The position numbers and the translations under genes were made by a program. The notes under the pieces are model-generated. The model was not told the DNA's origin. It searched no databases and saw nothing but the letters and a program-made list of their open reading frames with translations. This document shows, one piece after another, positions 54,648 through 63,818 of a DNA stretch of 64,000 nt. The stretch is from Gelidibacter mesophilus DSM 14095. Lineage in GTDB: Bacteria; Bacteroidota; Bacteroidia; Flavobacteriales; Flavobacteriaceae. Every line of letters starts with the position of its first letter. Positions within the stretch are counted from its first letter, which is position 1. Location of the stretch: assembly GCF_000423005.1 (NCBI RefSeq), contig NZ_AUHD01000017.1:1-64000 (forward strand), read 5' to 3'.

Positions 54648-54884
54648 CTGTTCGTTCAGACGGTCTTCAATAAGTTTGCGCTCGCTGTAGTGTAAACATT
54701 CCAATTTGGATGATTTTAAAGTTTTGGTCAACTTTGTGTTCCGGTTGACGTAGAGTCTCGTGGTGCGACACCAAAGGTATCTGAAGCTAAGTTTGACTTT
54801 TTCCCACAAGGTAGATTCACGATATTGCGATTTATCGCAGATATGAAATGCTTCTTCTTTTGAAATTAAAAATGATCTTGACAT
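54630..54884 (-). CDS. Small protein co-transcribed with an ECF sigma factor
   Basis: An 84-residue protein with ISKEEAFHICDKSQYRESTLWEKVKLSFRY then LWCRTTRLYVNRNTKLTK. Flavobacterial homologues, as I remember them, carry a putative zinc-binding H-x-C and C-x-x-C arrangement and sit directly behind sigma factor genes, suggesting a minimal anti-sigma role. Here the second motif reads CRTT, so one Cys appears lost. It starts two bases after the sigma factor stop. The function is inferred from position. Confidence 0.6.
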   Translation of the reverse strand: MSRSFLISKEEAFHICDKSQYRESTLWEKVKLSFRYLWCRTTRLYVNRNTKLTKTLKSSKLECLHYSERKLIEDRLNEQLKNEM

Positions 54885-54886
54885 TG

Positions 54887-55444
54887 CTATGATTTAAACC
54901 AGTTTTTCTCCATGCATTCAGCCATTGCAATCCGTGCACGATGAATAATGACCCATAAGTTAGACGCAGTGATGTTTAGTTCATTACAAATAGTTTCTGT
55001 TTCATAATTTAGGATGGTTTTCATTTTGAAAACGGTTGCTTGTTTTTCCGGTAGTTTATCCAAACAATTATAGATAGCATCACCTAATTCAGAGTTTTCT
55101 AGAATTTCTTCAGCATTTAAATAACCTTCATCCTCTACACGTTCTTCAAGCCAATCTCCTTCATTCTCGTCGGTATTATAAGTCATTCTGACTTCAGCTT
55201 GACCTTTCTTCGAATTTATCTTTCTATAATAATCAATGATTTTTCGTTTTAGGATCGAAATAAGCCAAGTGCGCTCGGTCGCCTCTCCTTTAAAATTTTT
55301 CATTGACTTTAAACCTGCGAAAAACGTATCTTGAAGTATATCTTTTGCAATTTCGCGGTCATTGACACGCGTTATAGTATAATTAAAGAGGTAATCCGAA
55401 TAGCGCTCAATCCACTTTTTCGGGTTAAGTTGATGATTTGGCAT
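54887..55444 (-). CDS. ECF-type RNA polymerase sigma-70 factor
   Basis: A 185-residue sigma factor with region 2 (about 10-75, DREIAKDILQDTFFAGLKSM and ERTWLISILKRKIIDYYRK) and region 4 (about 125-180, LDKLPEKQATVFKMKTILNYETETICNELNITASNLWVIIHRARIAM). An acidic insert (NTDENEGDWLEERVEDEGY) lies between. It is probably paired with the small downstream protein. The regulon cannot be identified here. Confidence 0.92.
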   Translation of the reverse strand: MPNHQLNPKKWIERYSDYLFNYTITRVNDREIAKDILQDTFFAGLKSMKNFKGEATERTWLISILKRKIIDYYRKINSKKGQAEVRMTYNTDENEGDWLEERVEDEGYLNAEEILENSELGDAIYNCLDKLPEKQATVFKMKTILNYETETICNELNITASNLWVIIHRARIAMAECMEKNWFKS

Positions 55445-55486
55445 TTGTTTTCATAGCGATTTGTATCAAAAATAAGTAATTAAAAT

Positions 55487-56342
55487 TTAATTATTCAGCA
55501 AATCAGATAAAGCGTTTTGAATGTTTTTGTGTTTAAAACTGAAATTATTATCCAATAAACGGTTGGGAACCACATTTCTGCTTTTTAGAATAAGCTCCGT
55601 TTCTGTGCGGATAATTTGCGCTCCAATATTTAAAAGCCATTCAGGGTGTGAGATTCCAATTGGGATTTTTAATGTTTTTCTTAGGGCAGACATTAAAGTG
55701 TTATTGTCCGTTGGTTGCGGGACGCAAAGATTAAAATTTCGGGAAAGGTTGGTGTGGTCAATTAAAAAATCGACAGCGTTTGCAAAATCCTGTTCATGGA
55801 TCCAACTTACTTTTTGATTGCCTGAGCCCTGTTTGCCGCCAAGTCCATATTTGGTCAATGTTTTCAACGGGATAAGCGCACCGCCTGTTTTGCCCAAAAC
55901 GATGGCTGTACGAAGTGCTATCTTCCGGGTCTTTGGATTTGAAATGGCGTAGAAGGCATGTTACCATGATTTTGCAATGTTCATGGAGAAATCATCACCA
56001 ATTATTCCTTGTTCCTCGTCGTTTCCATAGTCTAAAGAGCCTTCGTAAATAGTTGAAGTTGACGCATTTATCCACAACTTTGGAGGCTGTTCACACAAGT
56101 TGATGGCTAGTCCCAAAACATGTGTGGCGTCTATTCTTGAATCGTTGATTAGTTTTTTGTTCGTTTCGGGGTATCTGCAGTCCACTGATTTCCCGGTGAG
56201 ATTAATCAGCACGTCAGCGTTTCCTAAAACTGTAGTCCAATCGCTTAGTTCTTCAGCATTCCAATAGACGTCGTTCTCACTTTTTGGATGTCTGGTCAGT
56301 ATTCTGACCTTATAGCCAATAATTTATCAATTCTAGAAGTCT
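55487..56342 (-). pseudogene. TIGR01777-type NAD(P)-dependent epimerase, decayed
   Basis: The minus strand encodes a recognisable SulA/TIGR01777-like epimerase in pieces. RLLELIN (about 56342-56320) lies in one frame; GYKVRILTRHPKSENDVYWN through DFSMNIAKSW continues in another (56317-55964); then an in-frame TAA (55963-55961) replaces a codon, and HAFYAISNPKTRKIALRTAIVLGKTGGALIPL through NALSDLLNN finishes in the same frame to 55487. The start codon and the N-terminal Rossmann GxxGxxG are missing. So at least one frameshift, one nonsense change and a 5' loss have accumulated. Confidence 0.85.
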
Positions 56343-56368
56343 ATCTCGTTAGAAATGTCGATAAATAA

Positions 56369-58405
56369 CTATTTTATAGGTATCAATCCAGCACGTTTTA
56401 ACAATGCTTCAGGTTGAGGTTCTTTACCTCTGAAACGTTTGTAAAGCACCATTGGATCTTCGATACCGCCTTGAGATAACACGTTCTCCATGAATTTTGT
56501 GGCAACTTCTTTATTAAAAATGCCTTTTTCCTTAAAGAATTCAAAAGCATCGGCATCCAGTACTTCAGCCCATTTGTAGCTGTAGTATCCTGAAGAATAG
56601 CCGCCTTGAAAAATATGGGAAAATGAAGTGCTCATACAATTTTCCTTGACATCAGGAAATAATTTTGTGTCTTCAAATACTTTTAATTCGTGGGTTTTAA
56701 CATCAGTAATTGCTGTAGGATCGGCCCCATGCCAGCTCATGTCTAAAAGACCAAAACTGATTTGTCGCATGGTTTGCATCCCTTCATGGAAAGTAGATGA
56801 ATCCTTAATTTTTTGAACAAAATCCATGGGAATCACTTTTCCCGTTTGGTAATGTGTTGCAAACAATTCCAATGCGTCTTTTTCATAACACCAGTTTTCA
56901 AAAATCTGACTTGGTAATTCAACAAAATCCCAAAACACACTTGTGCCCGATAAACTCGGATACGTGGTATTGGCCAACATGCCGTGAAGTGCATGTCCGA
57001 ATTCGTGAAATAGGGTGGTGACTTCATTAAAAGTTAAGAGTGAAGGCTTCGTTTTGGTAGGTTTAGTGAAATTACACACTATAGAAATGTGTGGGCGCTC
57101 ATTGGTGGTCTCTTTTATAAATTGAGGTTTGTAGCTGGTCATCCAGGCGCCATTCCGTTTTCCTGCCCTTGGAAAAAAATCGGCATAAAAAATGGAAACC
57201 AAATCGCCCACAGTATTGGTTACTTTATAGGTAAGCACATCTTCATGGTATTTGTCTATGGTGGTAATTTCTTCAAATTCCAGTCCGTATAACTTTTGAG
57301 CCACTTTAAAAGCGCCATTAATGACATTCTCCAATTTAAAATAGGGTTTTAGCTTTTCGTCATCCAGATCAAAGCGTTCTTGTTTTAATTTTTCGGCGTA
57401 ATATCCAGAATCCCATTTTTCTAAACGATTGATCTTGTCTTTGTTACGGGCAAATTCCTGAAGTTCCTCAAATTCTGCTAATGCGGCAGGTTTTGCCTTA
57501 GCTAAGAGTTCTTCCAAAAAGGCCTCTACTTTTTGCGGTGTTTTTGCCATACGCTCTTCTAGAACGAAGTGGGCATGGGTTTTATAACCGAGCAATTGTG
57601 CACGTTCAAAACGTAATCTGGCAATTTGAAGAACATTGTTTTGATTGTCTAGCGCATCTCCTTTAAATGCTTTTCTTCCGGCTGCAATGGCTAGTTTTTT
57701 TCGGAGTGCTCTATTATCTGCATAGGTCATAAACGGAATGTAACTCGGGTAGTCCAATGTGAACATCCATCCATCTTTATCTTTGCTTTCTGCCAATTGC
57801 TTCGCTGCTTCCAGTGCGCCTTCTGGCAGGCCTGCCAGCTCACCTTCATTGGTGATCAACATCTCAAAATTATTCGTTTCTGCTAAGACATTCTCACCGA
57901 ATTTTAATGAAATTTGACTCAATTGCTTATCAATATCTCTAAGTTTTTGCTTCTTTTTTTCAGAGAGGTTGGCACCATTGCGGGAAAAGCCTTTATATTT
58001 TTTATCCAAAAGCGTCTGTTGTTCAACCGTTAAGTCCAAGCTTTCTTTGTGGTCATAGACAGCTTTGACTCTTTTAAAGAGGGCTTTATTTAAGGTGATG
58101 TCATTACTGAATTCAGACAATAATGGAGAGACTTCCTGTGCTATTTTTTGAATAATATCACTGGTTTCTGCTGAATTTAGGTTGAAAAAAATACTCGAAA
58201 TCCGATCTAATTGATGTCCCGTAAATTCCAAAGCCTCAATAGTGTTTTTAAAGGTAGGTTGAGCTTCAGTATTGGTTATGGCGTTAATTTCTGACTGAGC
58301 TTCAGTAATGGCGAATTTAAATGCCGGGAGAAAATCTGTATCTTTTATTTTGGTAAAAGGAGCCGTATTGTATGGCGTATCAAAAGGTGTATTGAGAATG
58401 TTCAT
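56369..58405 (-). CDS. M3-family zinc oligopeptidase (Dcp/OpdA-like)
   Basis: A 678-residue cytoplasmic peptidase. The metal-binding motif is TLFHEFGHALHGML (about residue 466), with FWDFVELPSQIFENWCY downstream supplying the third ligand Glu. N-terminal PFDTPYNTAPFTKI and C-terminal GGIEDPMVLYKRFRGKEPQPEALLKRAGL are characteristic of the dipeptidyl carboxypeptidase/oligopeptidase A branch. No signal peptide is seen. It degrades short peptides. It lies alone, downstream of a degraded epimerase gene. Confidence 0.94.
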   Translation of the reverse strand: MNILNTPFDTPYNTAPFTKIKDTDFLPAFKFAITEAQSEINAITNTEAQPTFKNTIEALEFTGHQLDRISSIFFNLNSAETSDIIQKIAQEVSPLLSEFSNDITLNKALFKRVKAVYDHKESLDLTVEQQTLLDKKYKGFSRNGANLSEKKKQKLRDIDKQLSQISLKFGENVLAETNNFEMLITNEGELAGLPEGALEAAKQLAESKDKDGWMFTLDYPSYIPFMTYADNRALRKKLAIAAGRKAFKGDALDNQNNVLQIARLRFERAQLLGYKTHAHFVLEERMAKTPQKVEAFLEELLAKAKPAALAEFEELQEFARNKDKINRLEKWDSGYYAEKLKQERFDLDDEKLKPYFKLENVINGAFKVAQKLYGLEFEEITTIDKYHEDVLTYKVTNTVGDLVSIFYADFFPRAGKRNGAWMTSYKPQFIKETTNERPHISIVCNFTKPTKTKPSLLTFNEVTTLFHEFGHALHGMLANTTYPSLSGTSVFWDFVELPSQIFENWCYEKDALELFATHYQTGKVIPMDFVQKIKDSSTFHEGMQTMRQISFGLLDMSWHGADPTAITDVKTHELKVFEDTKLFPDVKENCMSTSFSHIFQGGYSSGYYSYKWAEVLDADAFEFFKEKGIFNKEVATKFMENVLSQGGIEDPMVLYKRFRGKEPQPEALLKRAGLIPIK

Positions 58406-58577
58406 AAGTGCTTTTATATATTGTATAGCCGTTATCGGACACTATCTATAACGGGTAGTAATCGCCGATAATTAACTTAATTTTAAATATTTTTGGTAAT
58501 GATATTTTTACCTTTGTTGAACAATTGTAAAAAAGAAGTTTTGATAAAGCCCTTTAATATAATTGATTAATAGCAGA

Positions 58578-58605
58578 AAAATCCCCAACTGAAGTTGGGG
58601 ATTTT
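58578..58605 (-). terminator. Terminator of purK-purE
   Basis: The 12-bp stem AAAATCCCCAAC / GTTGGGGATTTT (58578-58589 with 58594-58605) has loop TGAA and a T-rich tail on the minus strand. It abuts the purE stop. Confidence 0.85.
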
Positions 58606-59088
58606 CTATTTTAAAGCTTTGGCCGACTCAATAACGGATATTTTTAAATCTTCTTTATAAGCGATGATTTTATCCATGACTTTGGTATCTGAACTTCCAA
58701 TGATTTGAGCGGCAAGAATGCCTGCATTTTTCGCACCGTTGAGTGCCACAGTCGCCACAGGTACGCCTCCTGGCATTTGAAGGATGGAGAGAACTGAGTC
58801 CCAGCCGTCAATAGAATTGCTACTTTTTACAGGAACACCTATTACTGGCAACGGCGTTAAAGAAGCAATCATTCCCGGTAAATGTGCTGCCCCACCTGCA
58901 CCTGCAATGATGACTGAAAAACCGCGGGTATGGGCGTTTTTTCCATAATCAAATAACTTTTCTGGCGTTCTGTGGGCTGATACAATATCCACTTCAACGT
59001 CAATGTTAAATTGTTTTAAGATATCAATTGCGTCTTGCATTACTGGAAGATCGCTTTTGCTACCCATGATGATTCCTATTTTGCTCAT
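58606..59088 (-). CDS. purE: 5-(carboxyamino)imidazole ribonucleotide mutase
   Basis: A 160-residue class I PurE. The N-terminal IGIIMGSKSDLPVMQDAIDIL, VSAHRTPEKLFDY and GAGGAAHLPGMIASLTPLPVIGVPV motifs bind the CAIR/N5-CAIR phosphate. The ATG at 59088 gives the family N-terminus (SKIGIIMGSK); a TTG nine codons upstream is less likely. It follows purK on the same strand with an 85-base gap; together they convert AIR to CAIR. Confidence 0.96.
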   Translation of the reverse strand: MSKIGIIMGSKSDLPVMQDAIDILKQFNIDVEVDIVSAHRTPEKLFDYGKNAHTRGFSVIIAGAGGAAHLPGMIASLTPLPVIGVPVKSSNSIDGWDSVLSILQMPGGVPVATVALNGAKNAGILAAQIIGSSDTKVMDKIIAYKEDLKISVIESAKALK

Positions 59089-59172
59089 AATTCTTATCTC
59101 TTGTGTAAGATTCAAATTTCAAAATCTTTGTTTTTAAGATCGTAAAAATTCAAATGCTCTCTTTTATATGTG

Positions 59173-60324
59173 TTAACTGATGACCTTAATCAAATTTTTG
59201 ACATCTTCCGCAATTTTTCGCGCTTCATTCAGATCTTCATTGACTATCGTAACATGGCCCATTTTTCGAAATGGTCTGGTTTGATTTTTACCGTAGATAT
59301 GTGGGGTTACACCATCCATTGCCATAATTTGTTCTATGTTTTCATATACAACAGCACCTGAGAAACCTTCGGCTCCCACTAAATTCACCATCACCCCTGC
59401 AACTTTATGGCCTGTTTTTCCCAGTGGTAAATTTAAAACGGCTCTTAAATGCTGTTCAAACTGAGAGGTGTAGCTTGATTCAATAGTGTGGTGTCCAGAA
59501 TTATGTGGTCTTGGTGCCACTTCATTTACCAAAATCTCGTCGTTTTGAGTTTGGAACATTTCCACCGCCAATAATCCTACATGATGGAATGCGTCAGAAA
59601 CCTTTAAAGCGACTTTGTGCGCTTTTTCTGCTACTCTCGCGTCAATTCTTGCAGGGCAAATTACATATTCTACCTGATTGGCTTCTGGGTGAAACTCCAT
59701 TTCCACAATCGGATAAGTTTTGACGTCGCCATTGGAATTTCTGCTCACAATCACCGCAAGCTCATTTTTAAAAGGAATCATTGTTTCGGCAATACATTCC
59801 CCATCCTTCAACTCCTTTAAATCTGATTTGCTTCGCACCACCTTCACGCCATTGCCATCATACCCAAACTGAGCGGCTTTCCAGACAAAAGGCAAATGAA
59901 GTCCGCCGTTATCAATTGCATCTTCAATTTCAGAGACGTAAGCGAAACGTGCAAAATCTGCCGTTGGAATATTATGATCCACATAAAATAATTTCTGTGT
60001 GGCTTTGTTTTGGATGGTTTTTAAGGTTTTAGAAGAAGGGAATACTTTAATGCCTTCTTTTTCCAAAGTCTCTAGGGCATTTGCATTCACATTCTCAATC
60101 TCTATAGTCAGAACATCCACTTTTCTTCCAAAGTCAAGAACAGTATCGTAATCCATTAAATCGCCTTTGGTAAATTCATTGCAAGCAATTTTGGACGGAG
60201 CTTCATCACTAGGGTCGAGCACGCAGGTATAAATGTCAAATTTACGAGTTTCTGTAAGTAACATTTTGCCTAATTGGCCGCCACCAAGAATGCCAAGTTT
60301 AAAATTTGAAGAGAAATAAGTCAT
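59173..60324 (-). CDS. purK: N5-carboxyaminoimidazole ribonucleotide synthase
   Basis: A 383-residue ATP-grasp enzyme that carboxylates AIR using bicarbonate and ATP. The N-terminal LGILGGGQLGKMLLTETRKF, ATP-grasp GGLHLPFVWKAAQFGYDGNGVKVV, and the C-terminal EVAPRPHNSGHHTIESSYTSQFEQHLRAVLNLPLG are diagnostic. It forms an operon with purE. Confidence 0.96.
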   Translation of the reverse strand: MTYFSSNFKLGILGGGQLGKMLLTETRKFDIYTCVLDPSDEAPSKIACNEFTKGDLMDYDTVLDFGRKVDVLTIEIENVNANALETLEKEGIKVFPSSKTLKTIQNKATQKLFYVDHNIPTADFARFAYVSEIEDAIDNGGLHLPFVWKAAQFGYDGNGVKVVRSKSDLKELKDGECIAETMIPFKNELAVIVSRNSNGDVKTYPIVEMEFHPEANQVEYVICPARIDARVAEKAHKVALKVSDAFHHVGLLAVEMFQTQNDEILVNEVAPRPHNSGHHTIESSYTSQFEQHLRAVLNLPLGKTGHKVAGVMVNLVGAEGFSGAVVYENIEQIMAMDGVTPHIYGKNQTRPFRKMGHVTIVNEDLNEARKIAEDVKNLIKVIS

Positions 60325-60450
60325 GTTTAAGGTTCTTACGTAGAAAATTCGGTTAAATTTATGTCATCAAAAAAACAAAAATACGTTTAAACTCTGAAAG
60401 TTGTAAATCAAATCCTGAAATTTCGGGAGTAAATTTTAAATCAAAAAGCG

Positions 60451-60458
60451 TATCTTTG
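60451..60458 (+). promoter_or_regulatory. Candidate -7 element of the hpt-adk gene
   Basis: TATCTTTG matches TAnnTTTG 22 bases before the GTG start. A matching TTG at the usual distance is not clear. Confidence 0.4.
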
Positions 60459-60480
60459 CATCTTTTAAAAACCAATTATA

Positions 60481-61590
60481 GTGATTAAACTTCACGATTT
60501 ATATTTCAAACCATTTATTTCTGAAGAGGAAATTGATTCTGCCGTTCAGAGAATGGTGGACCAAGTTGCAAATGATATCCAAGATGATATTCCTGTTTTT
60601 GTTGGAGTTTTAAATGGATCGTTCATGTTTGTCAGTGATTTTGTTAAAAAATATCCGAAACCATGTGAGGTGACTTTTATAAAGTTGGCATCTTATGAAG
60701 GCGTTAAATCAACAGATGATATTCAACGCTTGATCGGATTGACGCAAGATTTGACGGGTAGAACAGTGGTGATTCTTGAAGATATTATTGATTCTGGTAA
60801 TACCTTGGTGGAAATCCATCGTATTTTTGAAAATGAAGAGGTTAAGGAATTGAAGATTGCTACGCTGTTTTATAAACCTGAGGCATATAAAAAAGACTTT
60901 AAGCTACATTATGTTGGTATTGAAATTCCTAATAAATTTATTGTTGGATACGGTTTGGATTACGACGCATTGGGAAGAAATTTGCCTGAAGTATATCAAT
61001 TAAAAACAACGCAACACATGACCAATTTTGTCCTATTTGGACCTCCAGGAGCTGGAAAAGGAACTCAAGCCAATTTTTTAAAGGAGACCTATAATCTTGT
61101 ACATATTTCTACGGGTGATGTGTTCAGACAGAATATAAAAAACAAAACGGCATTAGGGATGCTGGCTAAATCTTTTATGGATAAAGGAGAGTTGGTGCCA
61201 GACCAGATCACTATTGATATGTTAAATGCCGAAGTTGAAAAAAATTCCGATGCCAACGGATTTATTTTCGATGGATTTCCAAGGACAAATGCTCAAGCAA
61301 AAGCCTTAGATGAATTGATGGATGGTAAAGATTCTCAGATTAATGGGATGATTGCTCTTGAAGTGGATGATGAGGTTTTAGTAGAGCGTTTATTGGGTCG
61401 CGGAAAAACAAGTGGAAGGGCAGATGATGCTGATGAGCAAATTATCAGAAATCGCATCAAGGAATACTATAAAAAAACAGCGATTCTGAAAGATTACTAT
61501 GACGCCCAAGATAAATATTGTGGTGTGGATGGCGTTGGTAGCATCTCAGAAATCACTGAGCGTTTAAATAAGGTAATTGATAAATTATAA
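60481..61590 (+). CDS. Hypoxanthine phosphoribosyltransferase-adenylate kinase fusion
   Basis: A 369-residue two-domain protein beginning at GTG. Residues 1-178 are a complete HPRT (VGVLNGSFMFVSDFV, the PRPP motif VVILEDIIDSGNTL, FIVGYGLDYDALGRNLPEVYQL). Residues 180-369 are a complete adenylate kinase (P-loop LFGPPGAGKGTQ, HISTGDVFRQ, GFIFDGFPRTNAQA, short zinc-less LID with GRGKTSGRADDADEQIIRNRIKEY). Only about two residues link them, and the Adk part begins with its own ATG at 61018. It would couple hypoxanthine salvage with AMP/ADP balance. obgE follows, the usual adk neighbour in this group. Confidence 0.95.
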   Translation: MIKLHDLYFKPFISEEEIDSAVQRMVDQVANDIQDDIPVFVGVLNGSFMFVSDFVKKYPKPCEVTFIKLASYEGVKSTDDIQRLIGLTQDLTGRTVVILEDIIDSGNTLVEIHRIFENEEVKELKIATLFYKPEAYKKDFKLHYVGIEIPNKFIVGYGLDYDALGRNLPEVYQLKTTQHMTNFVLFGPPGAGKGTQANFLKETYNLVHISTGDVFRQNIKNKTALGMLAKSFMDKGELVPDQITIDMLNAEVEKNSDANGFIFDGFPRTNAQAKALDELMDGKDSQINGMIALEVDDEVLVERLLGRGKTSGRADDADEQIIRNRIKEYYKKTAILKDYYDAQDKYCGVDGVGSISEITERLNKVIDKL

Positions 61591-61717
61591 GCAATAATTT
61601 AAACAAGCAACCCAATACTTGGGAAGCTAAATTTGTTGAACTATTAAGTTTAATCGTAAGGAAGGTTCCTAGATTAGATTTTAATTAAATGGATTCCCAC
61701 GTTCGTGGGAAATGAAT

Positions 61718-62716
61718 ATGACTGAAGGGAATTTTGTTGACTATGTAAAAATGAACGTGCAATCCGGAAACGGAGGTAAAGGCTCAATGCATTTGCATCG
61801 TGAAAAGTATATAGCCAAAGGAGGTCCTGATGGTGGTGATGGTGGTCGTGGTGGTCATGTAATTATTAGAGGGAACGACAATCAATGGACTTTATATCAT
61901 TTAAAGTTTAAAAAACACATTAGAGCAGGTCATGGTGAACATGGCAGCGCTTCTAGAAGTACTGGTGGTGATGGTGAAGATGTCTACGTTGATGTGCCAT
62001 TGGGTACTGTTGTAAGAGATGCTGAAACCAATGAAATTATTTTTGAGATCACTGAGAATGGTGAAGAAAAAATTATTGCTGAAGGTGGAAAGGGTGGACT
62101 CGGAAATTGGCATTTTAAGACTTCGACCAATCAAACACCACGCTATTCCCAACCAGGTATTCCGTTACAGGAACGTGATATTCTTATGGAACTAAAGCTT
62201 TTGGCTGATGTTGGTTTGGTAGGTTTCCCTAATGCCGGAAAATCGACATTACTGTCAGTCATTACTTCTGCAAAACCAAAAATTGCCGATTATGAGTTTA
62301 CAACGCTTAAACCAAATTTGGGAATTGTAGAGTATCGTGATTTCCAATCGTTTGTAATGGCGGATATTCCCGGAATTATTGAGGGTGCTGCGGAAGGCAA
62401 AGGACTTGGCCATTACTTTTTGAGACATATTGAACGCAATTCAATTCTGTTATTTTTAATACCTGCTGACGCTGATGATATTCTTAAGCAGTATGAAATT
62501 CTGTTGGACGAGCTGCGTCGTTACAACCCTGAAATGTTGGATAAAGAGCGTTTGATTGCCATTTCAAAAAGTGATATGCTAGATGCTGAATTGGAAGCGG
62601 AACTAAAGAAAGAACTCGATACAACCTTGCCAATAGATTATATGTTTATTTCGTCCGTAGCGCAAAAGGGCATCACGGAATTAAAGGACCGACTTTGGAA
62701 GATGTTGAATGTGTAA
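61718..62716 (+). CDS. obgE: GTPase ObgE/CgtA
   Basis: A 333-residue essential ribosome-assembly GTPase. The glycine-rich Obg fold (1-158) has [27 protein letters not shown]. The G domain shows G1 [10 protein letters not shown]2 with [14 protein letters not shown]3 DIPGIIEGA and G4 SKSD. There is no OCT domain, as in other Bacteroidota. The ATG at 61718 matches the conserved start [10 protein letters not shown]; another ATG lies six bases upstream. Confidence 0.95.
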   Translation: MTEGNFVDYVKMNVQSGNGGKGSMHLHREKYIAKGGPDGGDGGRGGHVIIRGNDNQWTLYHLKFKKHIRAGHGEHGSASRSTGGDGEDVYVDVPLGTVVRDAETNEIIFEITENGEEKIIAEGGKGGLGNWHFKTSTNQTPRYSQPGIPLQERDILMELKLLADVGLVGFPNAGKSTLLSVITSAKPKIADYEFTTLKPNLGIVEYRDFQSFVMADIPGIIEGAAEGKGLGHYFLRHIERNSILLFLIPADADDILKQYEILLDELRRYNPEMLDKERLIAISKSDMLDAELEAELKKELDTTLPIDYMFISSVAQKGITELKDRLWKMLNV

Positions 62717-62813
62717 TGTCGGGTTTAGTTTATCATTCATATAAAGCGCGTTGTTAGTAATGCTCTTTCTTTTTGAGAGTTTAAACAACTGAATTGTCAT
62801 GAAAAAAGTATAA

Positions 62814-62837
62814 AATAATAGAATGGATTCTATTATT
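62814..62837. terminator. Hairpin after obgE
   Basis: AATAATAGAA (62814-62823) pairs perfectly with TTCTATTATT (62828-62837) around TGGA. It has no GC-rich stem and no strong T run, so it may be only a weak terminator. Confidence 0.4.
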
Positions 62838-62970
62838 TCCATTCTCAATTTCTCATCATTATTATTTTCTAGCGCTTTTTCTTCCCGATAAAATCTTGAA
62901 AGGGGGTGTTTTCCATAAACATTTAATACAATTTTAATAATCCTAATTTAGGTTGGGGTTTTTCGTTTCG

Positions 62971-62978
62971 TAACTTTG
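62971..62978 (+). promoter_or_regulatory. Candidate promoter of the SDR gene
   Basis: TAACTTTG matches TAnnTTTG; TTG at 62953-62955 lies upstream with a slightly short spacer of 15 bases. The ATG is 17 bases downstream. Confidence 0.5.
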
Positions 62979-62994
62979 GATAAAACGATATAAA

Positions 62995-63720
62995 ATGAAA
63001 AACTTAAAAGATAAAGTGGCCTTAATCACAGGCGGGAGTAAAGGCATTGGCTACGGTGTAGCACTGAGTTTGTTAAATGAGGGCGTGAATGTCGCCATAA
63101 CAAGCCGTAGCGAAGCGAGTGCAAAAGAGGCAGCAACAGAACTTACAAAGAAATCAAAATCATCTGCAAAAGCAATTGGGGTGATGGCGGATGTCAGAAA
63201 ATATGAAAGTCAACAAGATGCGGTAAAACAAGTGCTGTCAAAATTTGGGCAGTTGGATATTGTAGTAGCCAATGCTGGTTTGGGGCATTTTGCATCCATT
63301 GAAGACTTGACACCAGAGCAATGGCAAGAAACTATAGACACAAATCTTTCTGGTGTTTTTTACACTATAAAATCGAGCCTTGAGGCTCTTAAAAAATCTA
63401 AAGGTTATTTTATTAGCATTTCCAGTTTGGCAGGAACTAACTTTTTTGCCGGTGGATCAGCTTATAATGCAAGTAAATTTGGGGTTACCGGATTTACACA
63501 ATCGGTGATGTTAGACTTGAGACAACATAACATTAAGGTAAGCACCATTATGCCAGGGTCGGTTTCTACTCATTTCAATGGGAATGAGCCTGATGATAAG
63601 GATGCTTGGAAAATTCAAAGTGAAGATATCGGTGAACTGGTGATTGATCTAGTAAAGATGAATGAGCGTACTTTGCCAAGTAAGATTGAGGTACGGCCAA
63701 CGATGCCGCCAAGTAAATAA
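62995..63720 (+). CDS. SDR-family oxidoreductase
   Basis: A 241-residue classical short-chain dehydrogenase. The cofactor motif is ALITGGSKGIGYGVA, followed by VVANAGLGHF, catalytic Ser in FISISSLAGTNF and the active YNASKFG. The N-terminal basic patch ITSRSEASAKE suggests NADP preference. It has its own promoter; neighbours do not indicate the substrate. Confidence 0.92.
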   Translation: MKNLKDKVALITGGSKGIGYGVALSLLNEGVNVAITSRSEASAKEAATELTKKSKSSAKAIGVMADVRKYESQQDAVKQVLSKFGQLDIVVANAGLGHFASIEDLTPEQWQETIDTNLSGVFYTIKSSLEALKKSKGYFISISSLAGTNFFAGGSAYNASKFGVTGFTQSVMLDLRQHNIKVSTIMPGSVSTHFNGNEPDDKDAWKIQSEDIGELVIDLVKMNERTLPSKIEVRPTMPPSK

Positions 63721-63738
63721 TTGAAACTTTTTTTATAA

Positions 63739-63798
63739 AAGCCTCGGTAATCATATCTCAATCATTTTTGAAATTTGATGCTGAGGCTTATTTTTTAT
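63739..63798 (+). terminator. Probable terminator of the SDR gene
   Basis: AAGCCTC (63739-63745) pairs with GAGGCTT (63783-63789) across a long partly paired loop and is followed by ATTTTTTATTA. Confidence 0.55.
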
Positions 63799-63818
63799 TA
63801 CCTTTAAAATAAAAAGTT

